From Elusimicrobia bacterium CG1_02_37_114 (GTDB taxonomy: Bacteria; Elusimicrobiota; Endomicrobiia; CG1-02-37-114): 52,849 nt of DNA. Positions 30,350 to 38,570 of this stretch are shown piece after piece. Within the stretch, counting starts at the first letter, position 1. The number at the start of each line of letters is the position of its first letter. The stretch is from NCBI GenBank assembly GCA_001871125.1, contig MNXB01000033.1, forward strand, positions 371-53,219, read 5' to 3'. A model generated the notes under the pieces. The model was not told where the DNA came from, searched no databases, and saw only the letters and a program-made list of their open reading frames with translations. The position numbers and the translations under genes were made by a program.

Positions 30350-31243
30350 TTGCTAAAGAAACTGTTAACCATATTAGGAATAATAGCAGCCATAGTAGTT
30401 ACCCTCCTGGTTATCCTTGTGGTTGTCTTAAGGACTACCTTCCCTCCTGAAAAAATAAAATCCATTGTAGAAGGACAGTTCAGGCATTTATTTAACCGCG
30501 AGATTAGCATAAAGTCCATTTCGCTGAATTTTCCCGGTGAAATAAAAATATCAGGTATAAAAATTTCTGATAAACCTGATTTTAATTCAGGTATCTTTGT
30601 AGAGTCGGAATATATTTCATTAAAACTGAAACTTAAACCGCTGTTAAAAGGTATGCTGAAAATAGATAAAATAGAAATCTCAAAGCCTAAAATAAAATTA
30701 ATAAAGGAGGCCGGCAAGAACTTCAATTTCTCCCTGAAAGAACTGTCAGGAATGCAGAAGACAGGTTTTATACCAGATACAAGTTTCATACTCAACAGAA
30801 TTGAACTAAAAGACGGCGAACTGTCCTTCAGCGATGCAGGTAAAAAGGACAGCGTCTCAATCTCTGTTAAAGATATAGATTTAATTTTCAATAATTTTAA
30901 TTTAAACGGTCCCTTCCCCGGGAGAATCTCGGGGAATTTAGATTGGCATAAGGGCAGGAAGGAATTCTCCGGTTATATCGCATTCAACAGCAAGATCAAC
31001 ATTGCCAGGGAGAGCATAGAAATAGTTAAGTTCAACGTAAAAATGAAATCAGGAGAAACGCAGGTTACGGGAAAACTTGAAGGTTTTAGTAAACCGAAGT
31101 TTGATATAAGGATAGTTACTGACCCCAAAACAATCAAGGAATATCAAAAGCTACTTCCTGGCTTAAAATGGTTTGACTTTGATACCAGAAAACCGGCTGA
31201 ATTAAACATAAAAGGCACCCCAGAACATCTTAAAATATCTTAA
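30350..31243 (+). CDS. AsmA-like protein
   Basis: N-terminal TM; FNREISIKSISLNFPGEIKISGIKISDKPDFNSGIFVESEYISLKLKLKPLLKGMLKIDKIEISKPKIKL. TTG start. Confidence 0.75.
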   Translation: MLKKLLTILGIIAAIVVTLLVILVVVLRTTFPPEKIKSIVEGQFRHLFNREISIKSISLNFPGEIKISGIKISDKPDFNSGIFVESEYISLKLKLKPLLKGMLKIDKIEISKPKIKLIKEAGKNFNFSLKELSGMQKTGFIPDTSFILNRIELKDGELSFSDAGKKDSVSISVKDIDLIFNNFNLNGPFPGRISGNLDWHKGRKEFSGYIAFNSKINIARESIEIVKFNVKMKSGETQVTGKLEGFSKPKFDIRIVTDPKTIKEYQKLLPGLKWFDFDTRKPAELNIKGTPEHLKIS

Positions 31244-31273
31244 AAGTATGGGGACGGTTCTGATTCTTTTTGA
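31242..31273 (+). repeat. 32-nt direct repeat, copy 1
   Basis: AAAAGTATGGGGACGGTTCTGATTCTTTTTGA, identical to 31548-31579. Confidence 0.9.
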
Positions 31274-31324
31274 CATTATTTAATAATTTTTGTAATATAT
31301 TTAGAAATAAGGAAACTGAAAATT

Positions 31325-31537
31325 ATGCCGCAAAGAAACGCCCAAAATCCGACCAGACAAGTAAAAAGTTTTGACAGAAGTTTCAGCGGAAACTTTAATG
31401 GACAAGGCAATAAATCAAAAACAATGGGTATTGCCGGTATTTGCAGCGCCTGCAAAACAGAAATCCCGCTAAAACCCGGCTTTAGACCCTCATCATTAAC
31501 ATGCCCAAAATGCAATAGACCCATTGCTAAGAAATAA
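31325..31537 (+). CDS. Small zinc-ribbon-like protein (70 aa)
   Basis: CSACKTE...CPKCNRP spaced Cys pairs. Confidence 0.6.
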   Translation: MPQRNAQNPTRQVKSFDRSFSGNFNGQGNKSKTMGIAGICSACKTEIPLKPGFRPSSLTCPKCNRPIAKK

Positions 31538-31547
31538 AAAGTATGGG

Positions 31548-31579
31548 AAAAGTATGGGGACGGTTCTGATTCTTTTTGA
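31548..31579 (+). repeat. 32-nt direct repeat, copy 2
   Basis: Identical to 31242-31273. Confidence 0.9.
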
Positions 31580-31756
31580 GATTGCCACAGTCATTTCATT
31601 CCTTCGCAATGACATAGGAGATTTGAATTGTGAAAAACGTAGGTAAGGGCGACACTCTTTACATATTTATAGTAGTCGGGTGAACTTTGCGACAGACTTT
31701 ATTTTTTAACCCTTAACAATACAACATATATGATGTATAATATATCAGAGGATTAA

Positions 31757-31852
31757 GTGCATAAAGTATTATTTTATACAACTAATCGAGGAGATGCTCC
31801 TGTAAAGGATTTTATTTATACTCTTCAAATTAAGGTAAGAGCAAAGGCATGA
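31757..31852 (+). pseudogene. Truncated HigB/RelE-like toxin remnant (31 aa)
   Basis: VHKVLFYTTNRGDAPVKDFIYTLQIKVRAKA* resembles only the N-terminus of HigB-like toxins; stop overlaps the antitoxin start (ATGA). Confidence 0.6.
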
Positions 31853-32130
31853 AAAAATATATTACTTTAAAGTCTATATTAGATAAAGAGCTAAAAAACC
31901 CTGGATTTAAAAAAGAATTCAATAAGCAAGAGATACTGATAAGAACAGCTATAAATATAGCTAAATTAAGAGAAAAGCATCATATGACACAGAAACAGTT
32001 TGCAGATAAACTCCACACATCACAACAGGCAGTATCAAGAATTGAGAAAGGCAATTATAACCCTTCTTTAGTCACACTCGAAAGTATAGCCGAAGCATTC
32101 CATAAGAGAGTAGTTGTTAGGTTTGTATAA
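31849..32130 (+). CDS. XRE-family HTH antitoxin (HigA-like)
   Basis: IRTAINIAKLREKHHMTQKQFADKLHTSQQAVSRIEKGNYNPSLVTLESIAEAFHKRVVV. Confidence 0.9.
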   Translation: MKKYITLKSILDKELKNPGFKKEFNKQEILIRTAINIAKLREKHHMTQKQFADKLHTSQQAVSRIEKGNYNPSLVTLESIAEAFHKRVVVRFV

Positions 32131-32166
32131 AAAGACAATTATAAAAATTCCGGGGGTGGAGTTAAA

Positions 32167-32694
32167 ATGAAGACAATGTTTGCGGTTTTTTTATTAAGTT
32201 TGGCATTGAATTTTTCATATGCAGAGATGGCTGAAATGAAGACAGTAGATTCCGTTGATTTAAACAGGTACCTTGGAAAATGGTATGAAATAGCCAAGTA
32301 TCCTAACTGGTTTGAAAAGAATCTTACTGCAGTTACTGCTGCTTATTCGCTCAGGGATGACGGTAAAATTAAAGTCCTGAATGCAGGAAGAAAAGGTTCG
32401 CCGGACGGCAAGGAAAAAACAGCATTAGGTAAAGCATGGGTGGCTGATAAAAAAACAAATGCAAAACTTAAGGTGCAGTTCTTCTGGCCGTTCAGCGGTA
32501 ACTACTGGATTATTGAACTGGGAAGTAATTATGAATATGCGGTTGTAGGAGAACCTAAACGCAAATACCTGTGGATACTCGGCAGAACACCGGAGATGAA
32601 TGAAAAATTATACAATGAATTACTGAAAAGAATAGAAAAACACGGGTATGATTTAAATAAAATAGAAAAGACATTTTACTCCAGGGTTAACTGA
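32167..32694 (+). CDS. Lipocalin-family protein (Blc-like)
   Basis: VDLNRYLGKWYEIAKYPNWFEKNLTAVTAAYSLRDDGKIKVLN; FFWPFSGNYWIIEL; YLWILGRTPEMNE. Confidence 0.93.
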   Translation: MKTMFAVFLLSLALNFSYAEMAEMKTVDSVDLNRYLGKWYEIAKYPNWFEKNLTAVTAAYSLRDDGKIKVLNAGRKGSPDGKEKTALGKAWVADKKTNAKLKVQFFWPFSGNYWIIELGSNYEYAVVGEPKRKYLWILGRTPEMNEKLYNELLKRIEKHGYDLNKIEKTFYSRVN

Positions 32695-33713
32695 CCGCAG
32701 GCAGCGCCTATGTCCGTCCCTCTGGGTTCGCGGACAATAGTCAGTAATTTATGCCTTAACAGGTAATCTTTAAATTCCTGTACATTTTCTTTAGCCGGGG
32801 TTTTAGTGTCTTTGAGTCCCGTGGGATTATAAGGTATAAGATTGACCTGTATCTGGTCTTTATAGACGGTTCCTCTCTGTATTAATTTCAACAGTTTCCG
32901 GGCTGACGCTAAATTATCGTTTATACCGGGGATTAATACGTATTCTATTGTCAGTCGGGATTTTGTATCACGGCTGTAATTTATTCCTGCTTTTAATATT
33001 TCTTTAACGGAATACGGCACTTCCTCAGGAACAATTTTTTCCCTTATATTATCATCCGGCGAATGCAGGGATAAAGCCAGCCGGACACCGATTTTTTCTT
33101 CTGCAAGTTTCCGTATCTGGGGGACAATACCGACTGTTGATATTATAATATGCCTGCGGCTATATCCAAACTGGTTCTCGTCAGCGAACGATTTTATTGA
33201 ACTGACGACGTTTTGGTAATTCAGCAGGGGTTCCCCCATACCCATAAAAAGTATGCTGTCCAGTTTGATGCCTCTATCTTCTTCAATCCGGATAACCTGT
33301 TCCAGGATTTCCCCTCGTGTCAGATTCCGCCTGAACTTCACCCTGCCTGAAGCACAGAAAGAACATCCTATGGGACAGCCGATTTGTGCGGATAAGCAGA
33401 CGGAATTCCTGTCTTTTTGGGGTAAGAAGACAGTATTTACAACAAATCCGTCGTAGGATTCAAAAGCATATTTGACCGACGAATCTAATTTTGATGCTTT
33501 TTTATCTTTTTTCCGGAATGAACGCAGGAGGAAACGCTCTTCTAAATTTTTCTGTAAATCAAGGGGTAAGTCACTGCAATCAGTAAAACTGCGGACACGC
33601 TTTTTATATACCCATTTTGTTATCTGGCTGGCCCTGTAACGGCTGAACCCGTTTTTAACTATATATTCTTCAAGCAGGGGAGGTTCTAAATCAAGAAAAA
33701 ATGTTTTTGACAT
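32676..33713 (-). CDS. rlmN: 23S rRNA/tRNA adenine C2-methyltransferase
   Basis: VCLSAQIGCPIGCSFCASGR radical-SAM cluster; MGMGEPLLNYQNVV; PGINDNLASA; REPRGTDIGAACGQL. Confidence 0.97.
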   Translation of the reverse strand: MSKTFFLDLEPPLLEEYIVKNGFSRYRASQITKWVYKKRVRSFTDCSDLPLDLQKNLEERFLLRSFRKKDKKASKLDSSVKYAFESYDGFVVNTVFLPQKDRNSVCLSAQIGCPIGCSFCASGRVKFRRNLTRGEILEQVIRIEEDRGIKLDSILFMGMGEPLLNYQNVVSSIKSFADENQFGYSRRHIIISTVGIVPQIRKLAEEKIGVRLALSLHSPDDNIREKIVPEEVPYSVKEILKAGINYSRDTKSRLTIEYVLIPGINDNLASARKLLKLIQRGTVYKDQIQVNLIPYNPTGLKDTKTPAKENVQEFKDYLLRHKLLTIVREPRGTDIGAACGQLTLE

Positions 33714-33951
33714 TACTTCTGTGATTTTACATATTTAATAATCCGAAGTCAATTTTTTGACAATTTCTGATAAATATTGTATGATTTTTAACAGAGTAGG
33801 ATTTTGTTAACAGACCTCGACAACTTTATTAATACATGCTATAATAAAGTATGACTTTATAAATACAGGTAAATAAATCATGTATGCAAGGCTCCAAAAA
33901 CTCAGATTCTTCATAAACTTTGGGCTGGTGATATTATCAAATAACACGTGC

Positions 33952-34054
33952 AATCGGAGAGGTTGCCCCCTACAGTTTTGATTCTAAAGACAAATCAAAA
34001 CTAGACGTTGGGGCAGGCGAGTTGGTTTAAGGCGTACGCCTGGAGAGCGTATAT
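33952..34054 (+). pseudogene. Disrupted tRNA-Ser 5' half with about 52-bp hairpin insertion
   Basis: AATCGGAGAGGT (33952-33963) and a 37-nt exact match (34018-34054 = 35478-35514) to the intact tRNA-Ser, separated by an imperfect palindrome (TGCCCC...GGGGCA; AGTTTTGATT...AATCAAAACT). The 3' half of the tRNA is absent. Confidence 0.8.
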
Positions 34055-34342
34055 ATTGGAAGTATCTTTCCGACTATAACCAATCTTACCTTTTGGAGTT
34101 AAAAATACATTGGCATTCAAGTCCTTTATAATATCTTCAGATAACTTTTTCTTGATAATATAGACACCAGTTTCTTTTTCAATATCGGCACTTATGATTA
34201 CCTCAATTCTCGGTTTGACATTGATTTGGGGTGAAATGGAGTATTCTGATTTATATCTAATATAATGTAAGCTACACCCACAAAAAAGTATAGATATACA
34301 GATTAGAAATAATATATTCCTTATCAGTCTCGAAACTTCCAT
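34001..34342 (-). CDS. Truncated putative lipoprotein
   Basis: Lipobox-like FLICISILFCGCS. C-terminus (NIYALQAYALNQLACPNV) is antisense of the tRNA-Ser fragment, so probably a truncated gene. Confidence 0.5.
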   Translation of the reverse strand: MEVSRLIRNILFLICISILFCGCSLHYIRYKSEYSISPQINVKPRIEVIISADIEKETGVYIIKKKLSEDIIKDLNANVFLTPKGKIGYSRKDTSNIYALQAYALNQLACPNV

Positions 34343-34644
34343 TTGTTTTACTTACTTTGTTCCTTCGACTACGCTCAGGATAACCAAACCACGGGTTACT
34401 TATCCCGATAAAATACATCAGTACTATTCTTTTACGTTTCCAGTTGGGAACGCAAAAGAATGAGCAATACTCTTTACTCTGATTATACTCTTTTGGAAGG
34501 CAATTTCAAGCGATGCAAAGGTAGACGGTGCAGTCAACCTTGCTATGAATATTAAAAACCTAGTTTATCTACGGTTTGTTTGCGGGGGCTTTTGAAAGAT
34601 GTGCATATAGCATTGTAGTTTCTGTATGGACATTGTGTATTAAA

Positions 34645-34821
34645 CTATTTAACTAAAACTTTCTTTTCAGTACTAACCAGATTCAAATTGAGTTTTTTTA
34701 CTATTTCTTTTGCTGATTTGCTGATATCGTTCACTACTTCTTTATCGCTTTTATTTTTCCATTTTTCATATAAATTTTCTCTTATTTTATGTATTTCCTT
34801 CATGCTTTTGGATTCATTCAT
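34645..34821 (-). CDS. Small antitoxin-like protein partnered with PIN toxin
   Basis: 58-aa ORF (MNESKSMKEIHKIRENLYEKWKNKSDKEVVNDISKSAKEIVKKLNLNLVSTEKKVLVK); ATG overlaps the PIN gene stop. Confidence 0.6.
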   Translation of the reverse strand: MNESKSMKEIHKIRENLYEKWKNKSDKEVVNDISKSAKEIVKKLNLNLVSTEKKVLVK

Positions 34822-35288
34822 GATTCAACCACCTCCTCAGGTGTACAAATTTCTATTTCCTTGTAACCAAGCAATTTATTTACACCATTTGCTTCTATCT
34901 TAGTTTTTAGTTTAACAATATGCTTAAAATTCCAACTGATTATAACATCTAAATCATTTACAGAAGTCACTGCTATGTGTAATGCATCTGCAATAAATTT
35001 TTCAGGAATAATTCCTTCTGAAATATATTTGTTAGCTAATAATTTTGTTTCTTCATCTATAGGTATAACATATGGTTTGTATTTTTTTATTAAGCTCAAT
35101 AATTTGTTTTTAATATCTTCTGGAGCATCATTTATTTCAGTAATTACAACTTCAGAAATATATATTTCAACATTATCTCCTTGAACTTTCTGAAACAAAT
35201 ATTTTGTTAAATCTCTCCTGGAAGGTTCGTCATCAGCAAAAACAAAGTTGAACACGCTTGTTTCTATATAATATTTCAATTTCTTCAT
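34818..35288 (-). CDS. PIN-domain protein (VapC-like toxin)
   Basis: KYYIETSVFNFVFADDEPSRRDLT ... FIADALHIAVTSVNDLDVIISWNFKHIV. Confidence 0.85.
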   Translation of the reverse strand: MKKLKYYIETSVFNFVFADDEPSRRDLTKYLFQKVQGDNVEIYISEVVITEINDAPEDIKNKLLSLIKKYKPYVIPIDEETKLLANKYISEGIIPEKFIADALHIAVTSVNDLDVIISWNFKHIVKLKTKIEANGVNKLLGYKEIEICTPEEVVES

Positions 35289-35466
35289 ATTAGCACTTAC
35301 CTACCAATATTATATAATATTTTCAAACAAAAATACAATCAATTTACATCGGAGTATTTTGACAAGGACAATGAAATTATGTTATTATTGATAACGCTAG
35401 CCCCACGATGTTTTATCCACCCAAGGCGGACAAAACAATACTCGGGGGCGATTTGCAGGGCAAATC

Positions 35467-35554
35467 GGAGAGGTGGCCGAGTTGGTTTAAGGCGTACGCC
35501 TGGAGAGCGTATATCCGCGAAAGCGGATCAAGGGTTCGAATCCCTTCCTCTCCG
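35467..35554 (+). tRNA. tRNA-Ser(GGA)
   Basis: Acceptor GGAGAGG/CCTCTCC, anticodon arm TACGC-CTGGAGA-GCGTA (GGA), long variable arm CCGCGAAAGCGG, T arm AAGGGTTCGAATCCCTT, then T6. Confidence 0.95.
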
Positions 35555-35892
35555 TTTTTTAATTTTAAGGAAGAATCAAGTAAATACAATCGCCCCCGCA
35601 GATTATACCAAAGACAGTGAATTAAGTTCTCAAGTTGAATTAATAATAGATAATATTATACAACAGTATAAATTCAGCAAACAATTTATAAAATGATGAA
35701 GAATAGAGACACTTTGTATTTGCCTTACTAGTTAAGAAACCATATCCGAGGCTATAGACATCTAAAATATTGTGTATATTTATGAAACCTAAATTAATGT
35801 TACACTTAAATAATGCGGGAAAACGACATTTTTTACTATGACTAAATTCCGATTGAAGTTTACGGGTTATAGTAAATACTTGTGATCTTAAT

Positions 35893-37335
35893 TCAACATC
35901 CAAGTTTTTCAAGCGTTTCGTGTAATTTTACCATGGCCCAGGTGTCGCGTTTGCAATAGGCGAGCAGGTTTTTGCGTATCTTTGCGATTTCAGCGGTATC
36001 CGTAATCTTTCCCTTCGCCATGTAGGCAAATAAAACCATGGCGCTGCCGCCTCCCTGAATTTCCAAATCGCTGTAGTCTAGACCCGGAACAATTACGGGC
36101 AATACATTTTTTATGGAATAACTGCCTTTAAAATCCTTATGGCTATAATTATTTCTTAAAAAATCGCAAAAGTCCACCAGCCTGTCAACAAGCTTGCTCA
36201 AGGACTCCGCAAGGTCAGGGAAAGTTTTAGCAAGCCCATTAATAATTCCTTGTTCATATGTTGAATACACGATGATACTGCCTTTGCCTTTCAGTATTTT
36301 TATCAATTTTTCGGCTATATCCCTGCGGCAGTCGCGGGCGGGGTCAGCCAGATATTCAAAATGCTCTTCTTCAACGCCCGGTGCGGAACATTTATGAATG
36401 GAATACTGGGTAACCATTCTTTCATAAGGGGCAATATTATCATAAAGAGGTACTGCGGTTGTGCAGGTTTCAAAATCCAGATACCACGCGGGCAAGACAA
36501 TATCTTTTAGTTCTTCTTTGAAATCAGGCGAAATGACCGGTTTTTTTGTACATATTGCCTGCCATACCCGCTTTTGCGGGTCAGATAAATCAAAATCAGG
36601 CGGAATGTCTTCAATTTTGTACAGGCATTCTGCGTCTAATTTTGCCAGAAGTTTGGCTGAGATGCGCGGTAATATTAATATATGATTTTTAACGCCTTTA
36701 CCTGTACATTCGTCAAAGACAGAGCAGCCCTTGCAATTCATTGTAAGTTTCGGGTCAGACGGTTTTGAGGTGTTAAGAGTGGTTGCTAATGAGTCAGCCA
36801 TTGAATTAAACTTCGTAACCTGTTCTTTAACTTCTTCTGTAACATCTTCTTTATGAAACAACTTCTTATCGGGCATGCCTTTTCTGTAGTCATCCGAAAC
36901 AAGCATTAGCGAAATGGTTTTAATTTTTAGGCCTGCGCGAATTAGTACCATAGCCGTATATGCCGCATCTTCAACATACTTTTCTTTAGCGTCTTTACCT
37001 GACTTTACTTCGATAAGGTTCCATCCATTTTCGTCTTTACACAGGATATCAGCCCGGGATCCAAACCCTTCGGCTGAAAATGCGGGTTCAAAGAGTATAG
37101 AGGTTTTTTTAATCGCCGAACTTGTTTCAATTATTGCTTTTTGCATGAGTCCCGTTATTAGCAAACCTGAAGGAAATAACTTCCGGGCGCATTCAGTTAT
37201 TTCAGTGCCTTCCATGTACCGGAATTCAGCGTCAAGCGAGTCATCCGCAGGCAGTTGCCCATGCTGCGCAAGCCAGCCTAATCTGAGACAATTTGTAGCG
37301 GTTAGAAATGTGTTCTTAGTTATCAGTTTTTGCAT
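35893..37335 (-). CDS. DUF2779 domain protein with RecB/Cas4-like N-terminal region
   Basis: GSRADILCKDENGWNLIEVKSGKDAKEKYVEDAAYTAMVL nuclease-like; C-rich CKGCSVFDEC; AWYLDFETCTTAVPLYDNIAPYERMVTQYSIH DUF2779. Confidence 0.85.
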   Translation of the reverse strand: MQKLITKNTFLTATNCLRLGWLAQHGQLPADDSLDAEFRYMEGTEITECARKLFPSGLLITGLMQKAIIETSSAIKKTSILFEPAFSAEGFGSRADILCKDENGWNLIEVKSGKDAKEKYVEDAAYTAMVLIRAGLKIKTISLMLVSDDYRKGMPDKKLFHKEDVTEEVKEQVTKFNSMADSLATTLNTSKPSDPKLTMNCKGCSVFDECTGKGVKNHILILPRISAKLLAKLDAECLYKIEDIPPDFDLSDPQKRVWQAICTKKPVISPDFKEELKDIVLPAWYLDFETCTTAVPLYDNIAPYERMVTQYSIHKCSAPGVEEEHFEYLADPARDCRRDIAEKLIKILKGKGSIIVYSTYEQGIINGLAKTFPDLAESLSKLVDRLVDFCDFLRNNYSHKDFKGSYSIKNVLPVIVPGLDYSDLEIQGGGSAMVLFAYMAKGKITDTAEIAKIRKNLLAYCKRDTWAMVKLHETLEKLGC

Positions 37336-37402
37336 TTTCTGTCCTCTATTAATTCCATAGTTATTTGTATATTCTACTAAAAATAGATTTTATTTTCACT
37401 AT

Positions 37403-38218
37403 TTAATTAACTTGGCTATTTTGACTTAGTTTTTCCTTTGCGAATTTCTGGGTTTTTCTTAAGTTGCACTTTTGTACAGTAGTTCTTCCTTCATCGCAAA
37501 TTGTTTTCAACGCGTCAGTGGGTTTTAATGAGAGTATTTTTTTCCAGCAAGATTTTGCGCCTGTTTTATCCCCAAGTTTTTCATAGCACAAACCAAGGTT
37601 TTTCCATACCGTGCTTTCATTGGGGTCGAATTTTAATACAGTTTTATAAAGGTTCTTGCATTTTTGATATTCACCTATATCAAGGTAATTTTGAGCGATA
37701 TCAGATAGAAAAGGAGCGTTAATCCTTGTTTTGCAATCTTTAAGATATGGTTCAAGTATTTTTAATAACAACCGCGATTCATCAGTTCTTTTCTGTTCTA
37801 TAAGGATTGAGGTAAGAGCGCTTGTATCAATTATAAAGTCCTTTATATCCCTTTTATATTTGGCAATCCCTGAATCCTGGACCGTGACGCTATTCTTTAT
37901 AATTTTTATCATTAAAAGGAAAAAGACAATATACGAACACGGGTCAGCACTTAAATCCTGTCCCAGGTCCTTATCTTTTAGAAAAGCCGTTAATATCTTT
38001 TCTGACTTGTCCAGAATATCGGAAGAATGGTTGTCATTTATAATACTTAACAGTATATGTAATAAATCGCTATCCAGGTAATAATAATTGGTTTCAGAGA
38101 AATAATCGCAAAGGATATTAAACAACCCATCCATTTCCCTGTCTTTTAACATCCACGAATAAATCTTTTGTTTTACTTCAAACGCTTTCTTTTCTGCTGC
38201 TTTTACTCTTTTGTCCAT
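37403..38218 (-). CDS. TPR-containing protein
   Basis: YLDIGEYQKCKNLYKTVLKFDPNESTVWKNLGLCYEKLGDKTGAKSCWKKILSLKPTD. Confidence 0.75.
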   Translation of the reverse strand: MDKRVKAAEKKAFEVKQKIYSWMLKDREMDGLFNILCDYFSETNYYYLDSDLLHILLSIINDNHSSDILDKSEKILTAFLKDKDLGQDLSADPCSYIVFFLLMIKIIKNSVTVQDSGIAKYKRDIKDFIIDTSALTSILIEQKRTDESRLLLKILEPYLKDCKTRINAPFLSDIAQNYLDIGEYQKCKNLYKTVLKFDPNESTVWKNLGLCYEKLGDKTGAKSCWKKILSLKPTDALKTICDEGRTTVQKCNLRKTQKFAKEKLSQNSQVN

Positions 38219-38266
38219 TTTGCTCTCCTTTTACTCGTAAATTTTACACCCAGCTATTTAGATTTA

Positions 38267-38300
38267 CATATATATACGAATAGTTTGCTGATTTGTTTAA
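38267..38300 (-). promoter_or_regulatory. Promoter-like motif TTAAAC-N16-CGTATATATATG (site A-left)
   Basis: Minus strand TTAAACAAATCAGCAAACTATTCGTATATATATG, upstream of the TPR gene. Confidence 0.7.
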
Positions 38301-38332
38301 AGAGACATTTGTCCGCCCTAATAAAAGGGAGT

Positions 38333-38364
38333 TTAAACAAATGTGATATATTTTCGTATATATG
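38333..38364 (+). promoter_or_regulatory. Promoter-like motif TTAAAC-N16-CGTATATATG (site A-right)
   Basis: TTAAACAAATGTGATATATTTTCGTATATATG, divergent to A-left, upstream of the small ORF/ClpX-like genes. Confidence 0.7.
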
Positions 38365-38394
38365 GGTATGGAGGAAGACCTTGAAAAGGGAATA

Positions 38395-38532
38395 ATGAAG
38401 GCATCGGGTTTATTAAAGGATTTAAAAAAACTTCCGAAAAATCTCCCGTCCAATTTAAAAGGTATGGTAAATATGTTGAAAGACACAGCAATTGAAGTAA
38501 TCAATACCGGTGAATCTGCTTATATTTTTTAG
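38395..38532 (+). CDS. Small protein (45 aa; longer alternative start at 38362/38368)
   Basis: MKASGLLKDLKKLPKNLPSNLKGMVNMLKDTAIEVINTGESAYIF, preceded by AAAAGGGA and a promoter-like motif. Confidence 0.45.
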   Translation: MKASGLLKDLKKLPKNLPSNLKGMVNMLKDTAIEVINTGESAYIF

Positions 38533-38570
38533 GATAGAATGAAGAGATAACCGGACTTAGGAGGTATCAA

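Noticed and set aside
35379-35696. ORFs 35379-35696 and 35408-35620 across the tRNA-Ser
   Set aside because: They overlap a well-formed tRNA gene and have no family features.
38244-38504. 86-aa minus-strand ORF over the divergent promoter A
   Set aside because: It covers the duplicated promoter motifs and the small plus-strand ORF; no coding features.
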